A stretch of 64,000 bases of DNA, from contig CP046522.1 of assembly GCA_009738435.1 (NCBI GenBank), positions 961,249 through 1,025,248 of the forward strand, written 5' to 3'. Below are positions 17,893-27,046 of the stretch, one piece after another. Made by a program: the position numbers and the translations under genes. The notes beneath the pieces are model-generated. The model saw only the letters and a program-made list of their open reading frames with translations, had not been told where the DNA came from and did no database searches. The stretch comes from Clostridium bovifaecis (GTDB lineage Bacteria > Bacillota > Clostridia > Clostridiales > Clostridiaceae). Within the stretch, counting starts at the first letter, position 1. Each line of letters opens with the position of its first letter.

Positions 17893-18528
17893 ATGGATAG
17901 GTTAGAGATTATAAAAGGCGATATAACAAAGTTAAAATTTGATGCTATAGTAAACTCTGCTAATAAGAGTTTGCTTAGGGGAGGAGGAGTTGATGGAGCT
18001 ATTCATAGAGCTGCAGGCAGAGGACTTGAAGAAGAGTGTAAAGAATTAAATGGATGTCCTACAGGTGAAGCTAGAATAACAAAATCCTATGATTTAATAG
18101 AAAATCATGTATACTGGATAATCCATGCAGTAGGTCCACGATGGCTTGGTGGAAATTACAATGAAGAAAAGTTATTAGAAGATGCTTATAAAAACAGTTT
18201 AGAGCTTGCTATAAACTATAAAGATATTTATCTACAGCAATGTGATAAGATTTTAGATACGTATATAAATGGGGTTGAAGAAGCTAAAAGAGATGAGCTT
18301 AGGCAAGAGGTAATGGAAAATGCAGAAACCTATATTAAAAAGCATCAAATAAAAACTATAGCATTCCCATCTATAAGCACAGGGATATATCATTTTCCTT
18401 TGGATAAAGCAAGTGATATAGCATTGAGAACCATAGAAGATTTTTTGAAAAGCAACAGTACAATTGAGAAAGTGGCTATTGTTTGTTTAGACGAAAAAAT
18501 ATACAAAGCTTATATAAATAAAAATTAG
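17893..18528 (+). CDS. Macrodomain protein (ADP-ribose hydrolase type) with a helical insertion
   Basis: A 211-residue protein with an almost complete macro domain: IIKGDITKLKFDAIVNSANK, GGGVDGAIHRAAG and the second ADP-ribose loop FPSISTGIYHFPLDKASDIA. Family members remove ADP-ribose or hydrolyse O-acetyl-ADP-ribose. Bacterial members are usually about 170-180 residues; here about 40 extra residues, mostly helical and charged (CDKILDTYINGVEEAKRDE), lie between the middle helix and the second loop. A GAGGGAG site precedes the ATG. No cotranscribed neighbour is evident. Confidence 0.9.
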   Translation: MDRLEIIKGDITKLKFDAIVNSANKSLLRGGGVDGAIHRAAGRGLEEECKELNGCPTGEARITKSYDLIENHVYWIIHAVGPRWLGGNYNEEKLLEDAYKNSLELAINYKDIYLQQCDKILDTYINGVEEAKRDELRQEVMENAETYIKKHQIKTIAFPSISTGIYHFPLDKASDIALRTIEDFLKSNSTIEKVAIVCLDEKIYKAYINKN

Positions 18529-18692
18529 GAAGCTACCAAATCTAATAAAATAAAGGTGGAGTGAGCTTTATTCATCTACAATCTTGCCACTTTAAGATTT
18601 ATAAATGAAAATAAGAGGACTTCAATGACAAAGAAGGTTCTGATGATAAAACTTAATATTGTTTATATAATGCTTAAATCTCTATTGGCATT

Positions 18693-18884
18693 ATGCAATT
18701 TATCAAGGATAAGACTAACCAACGTGTTGATTTAGGATCAGGGACACTTTATGGGGCGCTCAACAATCTGCTTAAGAAAGGATGGATTAAACAAATAGAT
18801 GAAGATAAACGCAAAAAGGAACACTTGATCACAGATATAGGCAGTGAGCAGGTAGAGATAGAAGTCAAATCTTGTTTCAATTGA
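18693..18884 (+). pseudogene. Remnant of a PadR-type winged-helix regulator
   Basis: The frame gives MQFIKDKTNQRVDLGSGTLY, then GALNNLLKKGWIKQIDEDKR: the recognition helix and wing of PadR proteins (GTLYGALNxLxxKGWI). The first helix and the C-terminal dimer helices are missing, and no ribosome site is present. A fragment of 63 residues against about 105 or more for intact members. Confidence 0.6.
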
Positions 18885-18942
18885 TTAGGGTATTTGGTAT
18901 AATTATGATTGTATTTAATATGCTGGAATAGGAGGAAGAAGC

Positions 18943-20124
18943 ATGAGTTTACCATTAGAAGGGATTAGAGTTTTAGATTTATCAAGATATCTTCCAGGAC
19001 CACTTTGTACACAAATATTAGCTGATTTTGGAGCGGAAGTTGTTAAGTTAGAGCAGCCAAAGACAGGAGAGCTTGGAAGAAGCTTAGCTCCGCTTATAGA
19101 TGGGGAAAGTTCTAGATTTTTCTCTGTAAATAGAAATAAAAAAAGTATAACTCTTGATTTAAAAAGAGAAGAGGGAAAAGAAATATTTAAAAAGCTGGTA
19201 GCAGAGTATGATGTGGTGTTAGATCAATTTAGACCAGGTGTTATGGACAAAATGGATTTGGGATATGAGGTTTTAAGAAATATAAATGAAAGATTAATAT
19301 ACTGCTCATTAACTGGGTATGGATTAAATGGGCCTCTTAGGGATGCTGCAGGACATGACCTTAATTATTTAAGTTTAGCAGGAGTCACTGATCAAATAGG
19401 AAATTATAATGAAAGTCCAGCTATGAGTGGAGCACAAATAGCTGATACAGCAGCAGGTTCTTTATATGCTGTTATAGCTATTCTTTTAGCTTTAGCAAGC
19501 AGACAAAAAACAGGAAAAGGGCAACTTTGTGATGTATCTATGTTAGATGGATCTATATCTTTATTATCTTATGCATTAGGGGAGTGGTCAGGCTCAAGAG
19601 AACTTCCACAAAGAGGTAACGAAACTTTAACAGGAGGATATGCATGCTATCAGATATATAAGACAAAAGATGAGAAGTATGTTAGCCTTGGAGCAGTAGA
19701 AGGAAAGTTTTGGGCTGAGTTCTGTGAAAGGCTTGATAGAAGAGAATATATAAAGCTCCAATGGGATAAATCAAAGCAGGAAGGTATAATAAAAGACGTA
19801 CAGAATATTATTAGTCAAAAAACTAGAGATGAATGGGTAGAGTTTTTATCTAATAGTAACATATGTTTCACTCCAGTTTTGAATATGGAAGAGATGACTT
19901 TACATCCTCAAGTTATAGCAAGAAATATGATAAATAAGATATCTAACTTTAGAAATTCGGGAAAGGATATGATCATGACAGGAGTCCCAATAAAGCTATC
20001 AGATACTCCTGGACAAGCAAAAAATGTTTTCCCAGAATTAGGACAAAATAATGAAGAGGTATTTACATCAATAGGATATTCAAAAGAAGATATAGATGAT
20101 CTTTATAAAAAATCAATTATATAG
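18943..20124 (+). CDS. CaiB/BaiF-family (class III) CoA-transferase
   Basis: A 393-residue class III CoA-transferase. The N-terminal motif LEGIRVLDLSRYLPGPLCTQ and ADFGAEVVKLEQP, and the central GHDLNYLSLAG with the catalytic aspartate, are typical; later QIADTAAGSLYAVIAILLAL and PVLNMEEMTLHPQV. It should move CoA between acyl groups (formyl-CoA transferase, racemase and bile-acid enzymes are relatives), but the acid cannot be named from sequence. A GGAGGAAG site precedes the ATG. It stands alone on this strand. Confidence 0.88.
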   Translation: MSLPLEGIRVLDLSRYLPGPLCTQILADFGAEVVKLEQPKTGELGRSLAPLIDGESSRFFSVNRNKKSITLDLKREEGKEIFKKLVAEYDVVLDQFRPGVMDKMDLGYEVLRNINERLIYCSLTGYGLNGPLRDAAGHDLNYLSLAGVTDQIGNYNESPAMSGAQIADTAAGSLYAVIAILLALASRQKTGKGQLCDVSMLDGSISLLSYALGEWSGSRELPQRGNETLTGGYACYQIYKTKDEKYVSLGAVEGKFWAEFCERLDRREYIKLQWDKSKQEGIIKDVQNIISQKTRDEWVEFLSNSNICFTPVLNMEEMTLHPQVIARNMINKISNFRNSGKDMIMTGVPIKLSDTPGQAKNVFPELGQNNEEVFTSIGYSKEDIDDLYKKSII

Positions 20125-20210
20125 ATACAATATGGAATTTATAAACTAAGCTTAAATACAATGTTTTGATGGAAATTAAAAAGAAGAATTTTTAAACGGA
20201 GGTATATATT

Positions 20211-20849
20211 ATGAAACTACTAGTTAGGGACAAGTTTCCGGAAATGAAGGTTAAGACAACTAAAGGTGATATAAATTTACCTAATGATTACAAAGGTAAA
20301 TGGTTTGTTTTTTTCAGTCATCCAGCTGATTTTACACCAGTTTGCACAACTGAATTTGTAGCCTTTCAAAAAAGAATGGAAATGTTTAAGAAAATAAATA
20401 CAGAGCTAATAGGACTAAGTGTTGACACTGTTGAAGAACATTTTGCTTGGATTAAATGGATAAAAGGAAATATAGGTGTAGATATAGAATTTCCTATTAT
20501 TGACGATTCAGATAAGAAGATTTCAAAAGAGCTTGGAATGATTAGAGAGGATGAAGAGGATTCGACAACTGCAAGATCTGTAGTTATAGTTGATTTTAAG
20601 GCAACAGTAAGGACTATACTTGAGTATCCTAAAGAATTAGGCAGAAATATGGATGAGATTCTAAGAATAGTAAAAGGACTTCAAGTTGCAAGTGGAAAAC
20701 ATCTATTCCCACCAGCTAATTGGCCTAATAATGAAATAATGGGAGATAAAGTTCTTTTACCAGCAGGGACAAAGTTTACAGAGGAAGAAGCAAAAGAACA
20801 AGGAATATGTAAATTATCTGACTGGTTTATGTATAAAAATTTAGATTAA
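20211..20849 (+). CDS. Peroxiredoxin of the Prx6 (1-Cys) type
   Basis: A 212-residue thiol peroxidase. The peroxidatic motif SHPADFTPVCTTEF places the reactive cysteine near residue 47; the length and the segments WIKGNIGVDIEFPIIDD and FPPANWPNNEIMGDKVLLP are those of the Prx6 subfamily. It reduces hydrogen peroxide or organic peroxides, which is valuable to an anaerobe. A further cysteine lies near the C-terminal end (ICKLSDWF). A GGAGGT site precedes the start. Confidence 0.93.
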   Translation: MKLLVRDKFPEMKVKTTKGDINLPNDYKGKWFVFFSHPADFTPVCTTEFVAFQKRMEMFKKINTELIGLSVDTVEEHFAWIKWIKGNIGVDIEFPIIDDSDKKISKELGMIREDEEDSTTARSVVIVDFKATVRTILEYPKELGRNMDEILRIVKGLQVASGKHLFPPANWPNNEIMGDKVLLPAGTKFTEEEAKEQGICKLSDWFMYKNLD

Positions 20850-21042
20850 CATAAGAAAGCAATACATTAGATCCAAGATTCCGCATACATCTAAGTGTAG
20901 GTATATCATATACAAAGCCGAGTGTGTCGCTATATGATAGTTTAAGCATTATGGAAGAAATAAAAGCACTAGCAAGTTATTTTGCATTAATAAGACATGA
21001 TAATAAAGTTTGTTATGTTTAATAATGGTAAATTAATTATAT

Positions 21043-21126
21043 GCAGGTGTGGCGGAATTGGCAGACGCACTAGACTTAGGATCTAGCGCCTTTGGCGTGG
21101 GGGTTCGACTCCCTTCACCTGCACCA
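21043..21126 (+). tRNA. tRNA-Leu (anticodon TAG)
   Basis: Acceptor arms GCAGGTG and CACCTGC with encoded CCA, the long variable arm of a class II tRNA (GCGCCTTTGGCGT), and GGTTCGACTCC in the T arm. The anticodon stem CTAGA/TCTAG encloses CTTAGGA, giving TAG. Confidence 0.97.
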
Positions 21127-21132
21127 CTATAA

Positions 21133-21207
21133 GCGGGAGTGGCTCAGTGGTAGAGCGTCACCTTGCCAAGGTGAACGTCGCGGGTTCGAATCCCGTCTTC
21201 CGCTCCA
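21133..21207 (+). tRNA. tRNA-Gly (anticodon GCC)
   Basis: Acceptor arms GCGGGAG and CTTCCGC, encoded CCA, and GGTTCGAATCC. The anticodon stem CACCT/AGGTG (loop TTGCCAA) gives GCC. Confidence 0.97.
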
Positions 21208-21211
21208 GTTT

Positions 21212-21285
21212 GCGGGTGTAACTCAATGGCAGAGTGCTAGCTTCCCAAGCTAGTTACGAGGGTTCGATTCCCTTCACCCGCTCCA
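21212..21285 (+). tRNA. tRNA-Gly (anticodon CCC)
   Basis: Acceptor arms GCGGGTG and CACCCGC, encoded CCA, GGTTCGATTCC in the T arm. The stem CTAGC/GCTAG (loop TTCCCAA) gives CCC. Confidence 0.96.
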
Positions 21286-21349
21286 TACCTAAAAAAGAGA
21301 TAGTCACTTATAGTAAAACTATAAGTGACTATCTCTTTTTTAGGTATGG
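21283..21349. terminator. Perfect 31-base inverted repeat, bidirectional terminator after the tRNA cluster
   Basis: Two exact 31-base arms surround TAAAA. Each arm contains AAAAAAGAGATAG or its complement, so both strands get a stem followed by T residues. The left arm includes the CCA end of tRNA-Gly(CCC). It separates the tRNAs from the convergent gatB. Confidence 0.9.
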
Positions 21350-21413
21350 TTTTAAATATGGAACTAGTCAACAGGTATTTACTTTATTTATGCAGCCATT
21401 GCATTAACTTATT

Positions 21414-22853
21414 TTAAATACTATTCAACATTTCTTCTAGAATCTCATTTATAACTTTAGGATTTGCTTTCTTTTGTGTAGCTTTTACCACTATACCTAC
21501 TAAGAATCCTTTAACTTGAGTTTTACCACTCTTATATTCTTCAACTGCCTTAGGATTTTGCTTCAATATTTCTTCTACAATAGGCTTGATATCATCTACA
21601 GAACTTGTTTGAAGTAATCCTTTTTCTTTAATTAACGCCTCAGCAGACTTATTGCTATTTAACATTTCTTCAAAGACTTCTTTGGCTGCTGTGTTATTTA
21701 TCTTTCCACTTTCAACAAACTTTAAGAGTCCATGCATTCTATCAGGTTTTATAGAGAATTCGTCTATAGTAATTTTGTTCTCATTAATTACTCTTAATAC
21801 ATCTGAAAGTACCCAGTTGCAGGCTATCTTCACATCAGAACCCATTGTAACTAAATTTTCATAATACATTGAAAGGCCTTTATCTCCGACTAAAATCTCT
21901 ACTTCCTTTTCTCCTAGTTTATAGGTTTCTATAAACCTTTTCCTCTTTTCTTTAGGGAGTTCCGGGATATCCTTTATAACTTCTTCAATAATCCGATCCT
22001 TTATAACAATAGGTATAATATCTGGTTCTGGAAAATACCTATAGTCATGCGCATCTTCTTTACTTCTCATGGACACGGTTTTTCCTTTAGAACTATCCCA
22101 CCTTCTTGTTTCTTGAACTATTTTATATTCTTGTTTAAAGGTATATAGTTCTCTTTGTCTTTTTTCTTCCTTTTCTAATGCCTTTTGAAGTTCCTTAAAG
22201 GAGTTTAGATTTTTAATTTCTACCTTAGTATTTAATTTGTCGCTTCCTACTTCTCTAAGTGAAATATTTGCATCACATCGTAGAGAACCTTCTTCCATAC
22301 GGCAGTCGGATATATCTGCATATTCTAAGACTTCTTTTAATGTTTTTAGAAAGTTAACTGCATCATCAATAGATCTTAAATCAGGCTCAGTAACTATCTC
22401 AATAAGAGGTACTCCAACTCTATTGTAGTCTATTAATGTGTATGGTTCATATTCTACGTGAATGAGCTTACCTGCATCCTCTTCTATATGTATTCTGTTT
22501 AATCTAATTTTCTTATTTTCACCCTTGCTATCAATTTCTACATATCCACCACTACATATAGGTAAATCGAATTGAGATATTTGATAAGCTTTAGGTAAAT
22601 CAGGATAAAAATAATTCTTTCTATCCATTTTATTAAGTTGATTTATTTTGCAATTTAAAGCATTACCTGCTTTTACTGCTAGTCTAATAACTTCTTCATT
22701 TATTACTGGTAGGGTTCCAGGTAATCCCAGACACACTGGACAAGTATTCTCATTAGGCTCTGAACCGAACTTTGTAGAACAATTACAAAATATTTTCGTT
22801 TTTGTTTTTAACTCAGCATGTATTTCAAGTCCAATTATAGTTTCAAAACTCAT
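21414..22853 (-). CDS. gatB: Asp-tRNA(Asn)/Glu-tRNA(Gln) amidotransferase subunit GatB
   Basis: A 479-residue GatB, the subunit that binds misacylated tRNA and activates its carboxyl with ATP. The start [20 protein letters not shown], the zinc-type cysteines (CNC and CPVCLGLPG), and [15 protein letters not shown] are diagnostic, and the C-terminal YqeY-like domain ends the protein. It is last in aspS-gatC-gatA-gatB; its ATG overlaps the gatA stop by four bases. A GGAGGTG site precedes it. Confidence 0.97.
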   Translation of the reverse strand: MSFETIIGLEIHAELKTKTKIFCNCSTKFGSEPNENTCPVCLGLPGTLPVINEEVIRLAVKAGNALNCKINQLNKMDRKNYFYPDLPKAYQISQFDLPICSGGYVEIDSKGENKKIRLNRIHIEEDAGKLIHVEYEPYTLIDYNRVGVPLIEIVTEPDLRSIDDAVNFLKTLKEVLEYADISDCRMEEGSLRCDANISLREVGSDKLNTKVEIKNLNSFKELQKALEKEEKRQRELYTFKQEYKIVQETRRWDSSKGKTVSMRSKEDAHDYRYFPEPDIIPIVIKDRIIEEVIKDIPELPKEKRKRFIETYKLGEKEVEILVGDKGLSMYYENLVTMGSDVKIACNWVLSDVLRVINENKITIDEFSIKPDRMHGLLKFVESGKINNTAAKEVFEEMLNSNKSAEALIKEKGLLQTSSVDDIKPIVEEILKQNPKAVEEYKSGKTQVKGFLVGIVVKATQKKANPKVINEILEEMLNSI

Positions 22854-24291
22854 AGACTAGCACCTCCTAAAAAAGCTTCCGCTGCTCTTAGTATTTTTCT
22901 TTCACTAAAGTGATCTCCTATAATTTGAAGTCCGATTGGTAAGCCTTCGCTGCTATAGCTGCATGGTATTGAAATTGCAGGTACTCCTGATAGATTGATA
23001 TTTACTGTATATATATCTCCAAGGTACATTTCTAAAGGATCTATCTTCTTTTCACCTATCTTAAAAGGGAGAGAAGGGGTTACTGGACTTAATATTAGAT
23101 CATAATTTTCAAAAACATTCTTGAAATCTCCACTTATTTTCTTTTTTAGTTTTAATGCTCTTTTATAGTAAGCATCATAGTAACCAGAAGAAAGAACATA
23201 AGTTCCAAGCATTATTCTTCTTTTAACTTCTTCTCCAAAGGCTTCGCTTCTACTTTTTCCATTAGTTCATAAACATCTTCAAACTCCTTAGTTCTGTATC
23301 CATATCTTATACCATCGTATCTTGCTAAGTTTGAACTTGCTTCTGCTGAAGAAATGATGTAATAAGCTGAAAGTCCATATTCAGAAATAGGGAAGGAGAT
23401 ATATTCTACTTCAGCTCCCAGTTCTTTAAATTTTTGTATACTTTCTTCAACTGCCTTTTTTATTTCAGGGTTAAGACCTTCACCTAAGAACTCCGACGGT
23501 ACACCAATTTTCATACCTTGTACCCCAATATCTATTCCTTCGAGGTAACTTATTTCTTCCTCTTGTTTATAACTAGTATTGTCCATGGGATCCTTTCCAG
23601 AAATAACATCTAGACAAAGAGCACAATCTTTTACACTTCTTGCCATTGGACCTATCTGATCTAATGAAGAGCCAAAAGCTATAAGACCATACCTTGATAC
23701 TAGTCCATAGGTAGGTTTTAATCCTATAACACCACAGAAGGCTGCTGGCTGTCTTATAGAACCACCTGTGTCAGATCCAAGAGATAAAGGAGCAATCCCT
23801 GCACCTACTGCTGCTGATGAGCCGCCTGATGAGCCTCCTGGAACTCTCTCTAAATCAAAAGGATTCTTTGTAATTTTGAAAGCTGAGTTTTCTGTGGAAG
23901 AGCCCATTGCAAATTCATCCATATTTGTTTTTCCTATGATTATTGCATCTTCTTCTTTCAACTTTTTAACTACAGTAGCATCATAAGGTGGGATAAAATC
24001 CTCTAACATTTTTGATGCACAGGTTGTTTTAATGCCATCTGTACAAATATTGTCTTTTATCGCAATAGGCACTCCGGCGAGCTTACCTAGCTTTCCTCTA
24101 TTTTTCACTTTAGCATCTATTTTTCTTGCTGTCTTTAAGGCTGACTCTTCACATAGAGTCAAATAAGAGTTGATATCTTTATCTATTTCATGAATTTTTG
24201 TATATAATTCTTTAATTATTTCCTCACAGGAAAATTTTCCACTTTGGATACCGTCTTTTATTTCAAAGGCAGTTAACTTTTTTATATCCAT
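22850..24291 (-). CDS. gatA: Amidotransferase subunit GatA (interrupted by an apparent single-base deletion)
   Basis: The glutaminase of GatCAB, an amidase-signature enzyme. The Ser-cisSer-Lys triad lies in [24 protein letters not shown] and [13 protein letters not shown]. The frame from 24291 stops at 23212 after ELMEK; the rest, from [20 protein letters not shown] to 22850, is in another frame. One more A in the run of five at 23264-23268 (T on the plus strand) gives [20 protein letters not shown], exactly the family sequence, and 480 residues. This gene is expected to be essential where no GlnRS or AsnRS substitutes, so a sequencing error is the best reading. Confidence 0.92.
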
Positions 24292-24307
24292 ATAATATGT
24301 CCCTCCT

Positions 24308-24592
24308 TTATTCTATAACCTTTGGTACTTCTATACTTGTTCCTCTCATAGACTTTACATTACTAAACAGTTTTTTCTTATCTTCAAAGACTTCTACTCG
24401 ATCTTTTCTAAATTCTGTATTAACTTTATCAAATTCATCTAGCCTTATCTCATCTAAATTTGCATTGTCTATGGCTTCAAAATGACTCAATATACTCTCA
24501 AACTCCTTAGTCATCTTTTCAAGTTCCTTGTCACTAAACTTTAGTTTTGCAAGCTTTGCAATATATTTAACATCATCAACACTAACCTTCAT
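24308..24592 (-). CDS. gatC: Amidotransferase subunit GatC
   Basis: A 94-residue GatC, which wraps GatA and GatB together. The N-terminal VDDVKYIAKLAKLKFSDKEL and the segment SILSHFEAID are typical. The start at 24592 has an AGGAG site; a GTG nine bases upstream is in frame but overlaps it. It lies 16 bases upstream of gatA. Confidence 0.93.
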   Translation of the reverse strand: MKVSVDDVKYIAKLAKLKFSDKELEKMTKEFESILSHFEAIDNANLDEIRLDEFDKVNTEFRKDRVEVFEDKKKLFSNVKSMRGTSIEVPKVIE

Positions 24593-24615
24593 ACTTATCA
24601 CTCCTTATATTTAAT

Positions 24616-24757
24616 ATGAAACTCCTCATCATTTCTTCAGAGGAGTAAGCGACTATCATCGAATGAAAGATTCGAGATATCTGCTTATGAAACTCCTCTT
24701 CCTATGGTCAGAGGAGTAAGCGATTCACACCAAATCGCAGATTTGGGTTCTCTGCTC
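24616..24757 (-). repeat. Two tandem 71-base structured repeats between aspS and gatC
   Basis: Units 24616-24686 and 24687-24757 each begin ATGAAACTCCTC and end TCTGCT(T/C). In both, ACTCCTC pairs with GAGGAGT; a second stem is CGAAT/ATTCG in the first and CCAAATC/GATTTGG in the second. Sequence differs while pairing is kept. The second unit runs into the aspS stop codon. They may be processing or attenuation elements in the operon mRNA. Confidence 0.75.
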
Positions 24758-26045
24758 ATGGGGTCATTCTCTTTAGATCTCTTGGTAGCAGTGCAGCTTC
24801 CCTAATATTTTGTAAATCTAATATCTTCATTGTAAGCCTTTCAAGTCCTATGGCAAAACCTCCATGTGGTGGCATCCCATATTGAAAGAAATCGGTGTAA
24901 AACTTAAAATCTTCTGGATTTAACCTAAATTTCTTTATGTTTTCTATTAACATATCATATTCATGTATTCTTTGTCCTCCTGTTGTAATTTCAAGACCTT
25001 TGTAGATTAGATCAAAGCTTCTTGTAACTCCTTCAATTTCATCATGTGGCAGTGTATACATAGGCCTTTTAGAAATAGGATATTGCGTTAAGAATACAAA
25101 GTCACTATTATAAGTTTCTTTTACGTATTTTGAAAATAACTTTTCTCCTTCTGCATCTAAATTTCCTACAGGAGATTTTTTATCGTATTTCTCTAATATA
25201 ATAGCTTGTGCTGCAGCTAGTGGTATTCTTGGTATACTAGGCATATCCTTTAAGTCTATCCCGTACATTTCTAATTCCTTCTTACAAGTTTGCTTAAGGT
25301 GTTTAAATAAATATTGTAAAAATCCCTTTTCTACGTCCATAATATCATTTTCATCTTCAATAAATCCCATTTCTACATCTAAACTAACATATTCACTTAA
25401 ATGCCTCCAAGTATTATGCGGTTCTGCTCGATAAGCATGACCTATTTCATAAACTCTCTCAAATCCAGCTCCAACCATCATTTGTTTATAAAACTGGGGA
25501 CTTTGAGCAAGAAAGGCTCTGCTTCCGAAGTAATCTACAGTAAACATTTCACTTCCGCCTTCTGTGCTAGAGTCTATAATTTTAGGAGTATGAACTTGAG
25601 AAAAATCTTTTTCTTTTAAATACTTCCTAAAGGCTTCTTCTATTTCTTCTTGTATCTTAAATATTGCTCTAATTTTAGGCTTTCTAAGACTTATTACTCT
25701 ATTATCTAGCTGAACTTCTAAAGCTGCATTGATCTCTCTTTTATTTATTTCAAAAGGCATCATTTCATAGGTAGCTTTACCTACTATCTTAATTTTTTCT
25801 GCTTGTATTTCTATTCCTTGTGGTGCTTTTTCATTAAACACCTTTGTACCTAATACTTCTATAGATGTTTCTATTCTTAGATCATTTAAATTTTCTTTAT
25901 CTATTACAATTTGAACTATTCCAGATTTATCTCTAAGTTGAAGGAAATTGACTGATCCCAAATTATGAATTTTATGAATCCATCCTTTAACTAATACTTT
26001 GTCTTGTTTTACGCTGCCTAAATCTTTAATAAGTACTCTTTCCAT
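24756..26045 (-). CDS. aspS: Archaeal-type, probably non-discriminating aspartyl-tRNA synthetase
   Basis: A 429-residue class IIb synthetase of the archaeal/AspS2 type, much shorter than the bacterial AspRS (about 590 residues with the GAD insertion). The OB-fold anticodon domain (residues 1-100, VLVKGWIHKIHNLGSVNFLQ) is followed by class II motifs: motif 2 FERVYEIGHAYRAEPHNTWRH and motif 3 GGFAIGLERLTM. Leading an operon with gatCAB, it most likely charges tRNA-Asn with aspartate for amidation. The T-box upstream with an AAC codon supports this. A GGAGG site precedes the ATG. Confidence 0.92.
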   Translation of the reverse strand: MERVLIKDLGSVKQDKVLVKGWIHKIHNLGSVNFLQLRDKSGIVQIVIDKENLNDLRIETSIEVLGTKVFNEKAPQGIEIQAEKIKIVGKATYEMMPFEINKREINAALEVQLDNRVISLRKPKIRAIFKIQEEIEEAFRKYLKEKDFSQVHTPKIIDSSTEGGSEMFTVDYFGSRAFLAQSPQFYKQMMVGAGFERVYEIGHAYRAEPHNTWRHLSEYVSLDVEMGFIEDENDIMDVEKGFLQYLFKHLKQTCKKELEMYGIDLKDMPSIPRIPLAAAQAIILEKYDKKSPVGNLDAEGEKLFSKYVKETYNSDFVFLTQYPISKRPMYTLPHDEIEGVTRSFDLIYKGLEITTGGQRIHEYDMLIENIKKFRLNPEDFKFYTDFFQYGMPPHGGFAIGLERLTMKILDLQNIREAALLPRDLKRMTP

Positions 26046-26084
26046 TTCTGCGCCTCCATTATATTTATTGTAATTTTATAAAAC

Positions 26085-26375
26085 AAAAATCCCTATACAA
26101 CTAAAGTTGTATAGGGACGATTATATTCGCGGTGCCACCCTTGTTAGCATTGCTGCTCACTCAAATCAGTACAAATTAAATAACATTATCTAATTGATAC
26201 CTAGTTCTTTTAACGGTGAACTACCGTCTAAGCCTACTGAAAAACTTTCGGTTAGCTACTCAAGGGTGTTCTTCTTTATAAACTCAATACCAAGCTCTCA
26301 CCAACCTTGGCTCTCTATAATTGAAATTTATAAATACTCTCCTGTCATTGACTTTAAAGTGTATTTTTATAACTT
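26085..26375 (-). promoter_or_regulatory. T-box riboswitch of the aspS-gatCAB operon with overlapping Asn and Glu codons
   Basis: On the minus strand the core AAGGGTGGCACCGCGAA (26142-26126) precedes a terminator with arms CCCTATACAACT and AGTTGTATAGGG and a T run (about 26117-26080). Stem I has GAGAGTATTT and TAGAGAGCC. The specifier loop reads GAAGAACACC at 26274-26265: AAC (Asn, 26270-26268) lies in the standard place and GAA (Glu, 26271-26269) overlaps it by one base. Clostridial leaders of this operon are known that respond to both tRNA-Asn and tRNA-Glu. Confidence 0.92.
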
Positions 26376-26381
26376 ATTAAT

Positions 26382-26410
26382 ATAATACAAGATTGTTTTT
26401 AATAAATCAA
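26382..26410 (-). promoter_or_regulatory. Promoter of the aspS T-box leader
   Basis: On the minus strand TTGATT (26410-26405) and TATTAT (26387-26382) are 17 bases apart, a few bases before the leader. Confidence 0.65.
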
Positions 26411-27046
26411 TACTTATATGAAAAAAATGTTGATAATTTATTAATAATATAACACTTGTATTAATAAAATATTTGCAAATACTTAAAAATATTTCTAAAT
26501 ACTCAAAAGAAACAAGCGTTCAAATTGGAAGTTAGAATTGTTAAATAGATTATTATTAAAACATTTTAAGTGCATCAATGTAGAAATTGATAAGGTATGA
26601 AAATCTTTCAGTAAGTTATCACTGAGTGGAAATGAACTTTTAAAACATATGGATGAAAAAGTAAATAGCTAGAATGAAAAAGGATGAGGTGATTGAGCAT
26701 TAGATTAAAAGTTTTTTTGATTTTTATTATAAGCACATTGGGAGGATACTTTTAACTTTCATTTTCAGAAAAGAAGCTAATCTATGATATATAAACTTTC
26801 CCTAATCTCCTGTATATCTTAATGTTTATGTAACTGTGAATGGTACAATTATACACTTTTTAGTCATACAAATAGAGAAGTATCATGTACAGTACAGATG
26901 CTTAGCATTGATTACCGTATTTATAGATATGATATAATATAAAATATAAGAAGCTCTTAGTTTTTATAAATTATACTGTATTAAAAGGTAAATGGAGCAA
27001 TGTTCTGAAGAGTATCAACATAAAAAATAAGGAAAGAAGGGTAAAA
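26411..27046. other. 636-base stretch without a recognisable gene
   Basis: The stretch is AT-rich with no frame that has both a start, a ribosome site and a family-like sequence. A short frame near 26610-26670 (SKLSLSGNELLKHMDEK) may be the tail of a lost gene. The last 100 bases contain TATAAT at 26934 and a GGAAAG site, probably the promoter and leader of the next gene. Confidence 0.4.

Noticed and set aside
22850..23212. A separate short amidase-like gene beside gatA
   Set aside because: It is the C-terminal quarter of GatA, joined by a single-base correction.
24616..24757. CRISPR-like array
   Set aside because: Only two units, each with internal stems and no unique spacers.
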